NCBI GenBank assembly: GCA_907163375.1 | Contig: CAJQUW010008680.1 | Location: 186,001-250,000 of the forward strand | Reading direction: 5' to 3' | Length of the DNA stretch: 64,000 bases | Origin: Prostheceraeus crozeri | Taxonomy: Eukaryota > Platyhelminthes > Polycladida > Euryleptidae | In this document: positions 59,496-64,000 of the stretch, piece after piece | How the letters are laid out: each line of letters starts with the position of its first letter | Numbering within the stretch: the stretch's first letter is position 1 | Made by a program: the position numbers and the translations under genes | The notes under the pieces: model-generated | Database searches by the model: none | What the model saw: only the letters and a program-made list of their open reading frames with translations | Told to the model about the DNA's origin: nothing

Positions 59496-61138
59496 GTGAG
59501 TACATCGCTATTTGACAAAATCCATTCTTCCATTCAAATATCAAAATATCCGATCCATTTACATCTTTTAGGCGGGATTCGAAGACAGGTTACCATTAAA
59601 CGAGTCGACTTGCAAATGACACGCTAATTTATAAACACATGAATAGACAAGCGCCCTCTTCCTGTGTCATTCCTAGCTTTTGGTCGAATAAAATGAAATT
59701 CACAATCAGATGTCAATAGTCGTATTGCCAAATATTAGATTCGACGGGATATGAATACGTAATTGGTAAAGCTCGGATTTCTAGTTCATTCGAATAGTCT
59801 AAATGTTTATTCATTTATTTGATAAAAATTTCCATAATATTTGAGAGAAGGTTTTGGAAAGTTTTGAGTCCGGATGCTTCTGGAAATTTAATTACTAAAA
59901 CTATTTGAATTTTGGTGAAACTATTTATTAAACTCATTGCCATTAGCAGTGACAAATTCTGATTGTCCAGTCACATAAACCGTCATTTTAATATCATTTT
60001 TGTTAAGCAGCTATCTAGTTGAAAATTTCTTTTATCTACTATTTTCTCTTCGAAGTCGAGTAAACATCATAAGTATACTTATGATGTTTGTCAAGGCACT
60101 CAATGGATGCTAGAAGTCTATAGTCGTTGGAAATGTACCGCAAACACGACACGTTTTCCAGCAGAAACACGACTACCACTGCACTCCTTCAACACGACAC
60201 GAACAAAGCGAATTTCAAACATACAAACGATCTCCATTCAACACGAACGTCCGGTATGAAATGCCGAGTCGAACAAGCTCTTTCACAGGGTGCTTCTCTA
60301 GCCGATCGTTTCGTGCAAGTGCTACAGCCGAATGCTTTATATTTATTCTGCATAATCGTGGAAAAAAATGGATTCCAAACAGCTTATCTTTAGTTAGAAC
60401 AGGTCAAGGTTATTATCTCACACTAAAAATTCCCAGTGAATATTTTTCAACGCAAGAATAGAATATGATTAATTGTATGAATACGAACACGACACGAATG
60501 GCACGGCCGAACATGTTCAGGTTAGCATCATGCTCGTGTTGTGTTTGTGTCACGAACATAGAAGTCAAATGGATGCTCTATGGAGGCTACAAAGGGTCAA
60601 AAAATGTTGTACTCAGTGATATATTTGGTCTTATGCCATCCAAGCACTAAGTTGAAGAATGGTTTCTTCGCATCATTGACAATGGGAAAGAACAAAAGGA
60701 GATGTATCATAGCTATTTATTTCACGATACATTTCTGCACTATTTTTGATATCGGAATGATAATCAGCAACGTGCCGGTGATCAAAATGCACACCATTTT
60801 CTTGGCATGTCGCTCAGCAAAAGTGACGTAGTGAAGACGTATAAGCATGTCTATTTTTTTCTAGTATGAAATCGTTCGAACTGGACGCCTAAACGCCACA
60901 GAAATCAGCAGCACATTTTGTTGTATCTCACTGAACAAGGCATTAATCTCCATAAAATTCAATTTACGCTTCGTTGAATAGGGAATTGTATGTATAATTT
61001 CATTTCCTAATCGACTGATTCATCACGGCTTTTTTGTGGGAGAGATGTACCAGTATTTAATGTCAATGAATGGAGTCAGTCAATCAAGACAATACATGCT
61101 AAAGTGAGTGAGGAGTCATGCTACTCAGCAGCTTTGTA
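59496..61138. other. Start of next LOXL intron, little recognised
   Basis: The region 60133-60560 has many ACACGACACG units and a weak inverted pair CAAACACGACACG / CGTGTTGTGTTTG (about 60132 and 60534), possibly a decayed MITE. Open frames there are by-products of that repeat. Confidence 0.5.
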
Positions 61139-61245
61139 GTAGTTACACATAAGTAACTACAGTACTTATAGTAACTAGTAGTTAACTAGTAACATAGTTA
61201 ACTACAGTACATAAGTAACTAAGCAGTAGTTATCATAGATATATG
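61138..61245. repeat. GTAACTA/TAGTTAC low-complexity palindromic tract
   Basis: Short GTAACTA and TAGTTAC units alternate in both orientations, just left of the Penelope-like element. Confidence 0.7.
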
Positions 61246-61348
61246 CTGGTAGTTGCACAAACATGATAGTCATTTTATTTGCTATATGAAATACCTTGCT
61301 ATATATATATACTCGTATATATATAGTAAAATGCAAATGACTAAATTT

Positions 61349-63332
61349 ATATACAGTATAAAAAAGATAGAATGACCACTAGATCTCAAATAAATATAGT
61401 ATATTCTGCCGATCGATTTCTGCCTAGTATCTTGGCTTTTCAAGGCAAACTGAATACAAATAATGTAGATATACAACGAAATTACTTAAAAATCAAACAT
61501 CATTTAATGATGGTTTTAACAGAGAAATGAACATAGCTTCCTTCAAAATCCTATCCAGCCGAGTGGCGGTAGGAGGAAGCTGGTAGAAAGGAGCCGCGAG
61601 AAATCCATGGCCGCACATAGCAATGTGTTTGCTCACATTTAATATAGCATAATGTTGATTACTTATGTGCTGTCTATGGACAGTAATACGAGTTCTAAGT
61701 AAGTCACCCGATTGTCCGATGTAGTATTTGCGGCAGCCAACGCACTCTAACTTATAAATGATGTTAGAGGAGAGACATGTAAGATTTCTATTCACTGTAA
61801 AAGATTTCATCGTAGGAGAATCAGGAAACTTAATGGTTCTACCCGTAATGTGATTTCCTTATACACTAACATCCCTCATAATCTCGGGTACCGTGCTATT
61901 GAATATTGGATTGAAAAGGAAAGAGAAAACATCGACAGAAAATTTGATAAAGCATTTATTCTACGTGGCTTAAGACTTATACTAGAAAGAAATTTCTTTT
62001 CCTTCGAAGATGAAACATATCTGCAGATAAGTGGTACCGCCATGGGGACAAAAGTGGCGCCCACCTACGCTTCTTTGGTAATGGGTCATTTAGAAGACGC
62101 CATGTACATGAAAATCAAGGAAGTATTTACTAGTGATGCCCACACTATTGAAAACTTGTGGATACGCTACCTGGACGACTGTTGGGTAACATGGAATAAG
62201 AAATATGGTAGCTATGAGGCATTTTTTGTTATTCTTGATAACCTCCATCCTTCTATCAATTTCACAAAGGAGACAAATTCTTCAGAACTGAACTTTCTGG
62301 ATGTTAAAGTATATGTAGAGCCAGCTTCAAGACAAATTCAAACTGACATTTACAGAAAGCAAACGGACAGCATGAATTTTGTTCCATATTACTCGGCCCA
62401 TCCCCGACACATCGTGAAAAACATTCCATATAGATTAGCTATGCGCATCAGACGTATTGTTTCTGAAATGAATAACCGGAAAATCCGATATTCTGAGTTG
62501 AGAAGTCGCTTAGTAAAGTTAAAATACCCTTGGAGTTTGGTGAACGACGCCATTAACAGAGCTGAAAATGAAAGTCCTGCAATTCAAGAGATCAAGTCAT
62601 CTGAAAATTTTATCTCCTTCATTCTCAAGTACAACAGGAACAATCCGAATGTATATGGGGAAGTTATCCAACCAATTACAAATACCTTACCTTTGCTGAG
62701 TTCTTTCCATAATTGCAAATTCCGTGCTACTTACCGACAACCCAAATCTCTGTTATCCATTCTATCCAAAAATAACCGCAGGTCTATTACGGGCATACAA
62801 CGTTGTAATGAGAAGCGCTGTAAATGTTGCGATATACTCATTACGGGTAGAACCATTAAGTTTCCTGATTCTCCTACGATGAAATCTTTTACAGTGAATA
62901 GAAATCTTACATGTCTCTCCTCTAACATCATTTATAAGTTAGAGTGCGTTGGCTGCCGCAAATACTACATCGGACAATCGGGTGACTTACTTAGAACTCG
63001 TATTACTGTCCATAGACAGCACATAAATAATCAACATTATGCTATATTAAATGTGAGCAAACTCATTGCTATGTGCGGCCATGGATTTCTCGCGGCTCCT
63101 TTCTACCAGCTTCCTCCTACCGCCACTCGGCTGGATAGGATTTTGAAGGAAGCTATGTTCATTTCTCTGTTAAAACCATCATTAAATGATGTTTGATTTT
63201 TAAGTAATTTCGTTGTATATCTACATTATTTGTATTCAGTTTGCCTTGAAAAGCCAAGATACTAGGCAGAAATCGATCGGCAGAATATACTATAGTTATT
63301 TGAGATCTAGTGGTCATTCTATCTTTTTTATA

Positions 63333-63340
<8 letters not shown>
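61349..63340 (+). mobile_element. Penelope-like retroelement flanked by 502-bp inverted repeats
   Basis: The left arm (61349-61850) is the reverse complement of the right arm (62839-63340) at very high identity. The right arm contains the GIY-YIG endonuclease coding region and 3' tail; the left arm is an inverted copy of the same. Between them is reverse transcriptase coding sequence. Inverted copies of the element's own end are a known structural variant of Penelope-like elements. The 5' part of the RT gene is missing, so this copy cannot act alone. It lies in an intron of LOXL gene 2 next to AT microsatellites. Confidence 0.88.
61850..63196 (+). CDS. Penelope-like reverse transcriptase with GIY-YIG endonuclease, 5'-truncated
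   Basis: This is an open frame of 448 codons; the first codon is GTG, so no true start is present. Reverse transcriptase motifs are SLYTNIPH (residues 3-10), GTAMGTKVAPTYA (62-74) and the catalytic YLDD (107-110). LNFLDVKVY follows in the next motif. A cysteine cluster (CNEKRCKCC) leads into the GIY-YIG domain, with IIYKLECVGC (360-369), YYIGQSG (372-378) and RTRITVHRQH. This order (RT then C-terminal GIY-YIG) defines Penelope-like elements. The frame upstream of SLYTN runs into the inverted left arm. There the conserved Asp of motif A (usually DV.SLYTN) reads as Asn, so the copy has lost that catalytic residue and everything before it. Otherwise uninterrupted, suggesting a young insertion. 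Confidence 0.9.
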   Translation: MISLYTNIPHNLGYRAIEYWIEKERENIDRKFDKAFILRGLRLILERNFFSFEDETYLQISGTAMGTKVAPTYASLVMGHLEDAMYMKIKEVFTSDAHTIENLWIRYLDDCWVTWNKKYGSYEAFFVILDNLHPSINFTKETNSSELNFLDVKVYVEPASRQIQTDIYRKQTDSMNFVPYYSAHPRHIVKNIPYRLAMRIRRIVSEMNNRKIRYSELRSRLVKLKYPWSLVNDAINRAENESPAIQEIKSSENFISFILKYNRNNPNVYGEVIQPITNTLPLLSSFHNCKFRATYRQPKSLLSILSKNNRRSITGIQRCNEKRCKCCDILITGRTIKFPDSPTMKSFTVNRNLTCLSSNIIYKLECVGCRKYYIGQSGDLLRTRITVHRQHINNQHYAILNVSKLIAMCGHGFLAAPFYQLPPTATRLDRILKEAMFISLLKPSLNDV

Positions 63341-63378
<38 letters not shown>

Positions 63379-63475
63379 ATATATATATATATATAGGGTG
63401 GGGCAGGAACGTAGCATTCTTATATATATAAATATATACTTATATATATATATATACTATATATATATATAAGAA
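63335..63475. repeat. AT microsatellite
   Basis: Long TATATA runs interrupted by GGGTGGGGCAGGAACGTAGC at about 63397. Confidence 0.9.
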
Positions 63476-63546
63476 AATCCAATACAACTCAGGAAAAACA
63501 AAAGGATCTTGATTCCCGACCAGTTTCACCTCATTTCATGAGGCTA

Positions 63547-64000
63547 GTTATGGGAATGAAATGTATTTCAAAATTATCGAAATTAGGCATAGATACATAA
63601 AATCAACTTCTATTCAGCTTGGGCTGAAGCATAGAAATAAACAATTTTTATGTTCCCGATCAATCCTTGTGGATGTCGGGGACATTTTGAAAATGGGTGC
63701 GGCCTCAAATTTATTACATGGTGAAGTGATATTCGCAGCGCACCTAGATATGTGGCGACTTACATCCAACAACATGTTGAAGAACGACATTGTGATTTCA
63801 TAGTTTGACAAAGGTAATGAATGGTATTCTGATTGATGACAAGGATACTTATTTGAGGAAGATGGAAACAATCCTGTCTGACTCCACTAAGTTCAAACCT
63901 TACGTTCTTGACAAACGCTGCAAGAAAAATCCTTTCATTTTTGAAGAGGATAAATTCAGCAGGAAATTGGTTGAATTTCAAAAGAAAAAATACATCAACA
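63547..64000 (+). pseudogene. Second Penelope-like element, N-terminal part, runs off the edge
   Basis: The plus strand shows LKNDIVIS, a stop, FDKG, then after a frame change GILIDDKDTYLRKMETILSD and PYVLDKRC, open to the window end. The DKG box followed by a ..DYL.KM..IL.D segment is the N-terminal landmark of Penelope-like reverse transcriptases. It is the region missing from the copy at 61349-63340. At least one stop and one frame change make it non-functional. Same strand as the first copy, but the gap and the order show it is a separate insertion. Confidence 0.68.

Noticed and set aside
60127-60560. Possible MITE with CAAACACGACACG ends and 66-88-codon frames
   Set aside because: Only a 13-bp imperfect inverted pair inside a field of ACACGACACG repeats; no target duplication visible.
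63517-63546. Possible hammerhead ribozyme (GTTTC, then a CCTCA/TGAGG stem) near the second Penelope-like copy
   Set aside because: The stem and the GAAAC side are present on the minus strand, but the invariant CTGATGA core is not, so at most it is a decayed remnant.

Overview
This is AT-rich nuclear DNA of an animal, most likely an invertebrate. It has split genes with consensus GT-AG introns of up to about 17 kb, a secreted SRCR plus lysyl-oxidase gene, and a dense mix of animal transposons: piggyBac, hAT-like, TA-target MITEs, LINE fragments and Penelope-like elements. The phylum cannot be decided from the sequence. No bacterial operons, CRISPR arrays, rRNA or tRNA genes were seen.

Host genes. 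Two lysyl oxidase (LOX/LOXL-type) genes lie head to tail on the plus strand. Gene 1 is represented by its last two coding exons (9567-9661 and 20139-20276), followed by a polyadenylation signal at 20596. Its earlier exons are upstream of, or unrecognised in, the window. Gene 2 starts at 30699 with a signal peptide and one SRCR domain split over two exons (30699-30908, 32629-32791). It joins in phase to LOX catalytic exons at 42676-42819 and 59375-59495 and runs off the right edge. Every intron phase of gene 2 fits, which makes this the firmest annotation here. A short unassigned first coding exon with a TATA box lies at 45728-45863, inside gene 2 intron 3.

Mobile DNA, left to right: a decayed piggyBac (from 1257), a MITE (2730-3199), a hAT-like element (6006-8416) sitting in the loop of an older palindromic repeat (about 4874-8668), a three-layer nest inside the last intron of LOX gene 1 (piggyBac 12925-20011, containing a GC-rich-ended element 13002-17960, containing another piggyBac 14587-17225), a nearly perfect 897-bp hairpin MITE (27451-28347), further MITEs (31258-31679, 36989-37620, 46148-46902), LINE pieces (34366-34989, 35135-35572, 43405-43827), and two Penelope-like copies at the right end (61349-63340, and 63547 to the edge). 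Three dispersed repeat families are also present. One has four copies in one orientation; another carries a broken but recognisable unknown protein-coding segment.

Most unusual object. The segment 46903-53879 is a 6,977-bp unit with inverted ends TACACTCTAAAAAAAAT, subterminal arrays of AAAACCAA/TTGGTTTT, and an 8-bp flanking duplication GACATTAC. The left duplication was displaced by a later TA-target MITE insertion. Inside it, on the minus strand, are three phase-compatible terminal exons of an uncharacterised protein that is not a recognisable transposase. It is the best candidate in this window for an undescribed gene-carrying transposon.
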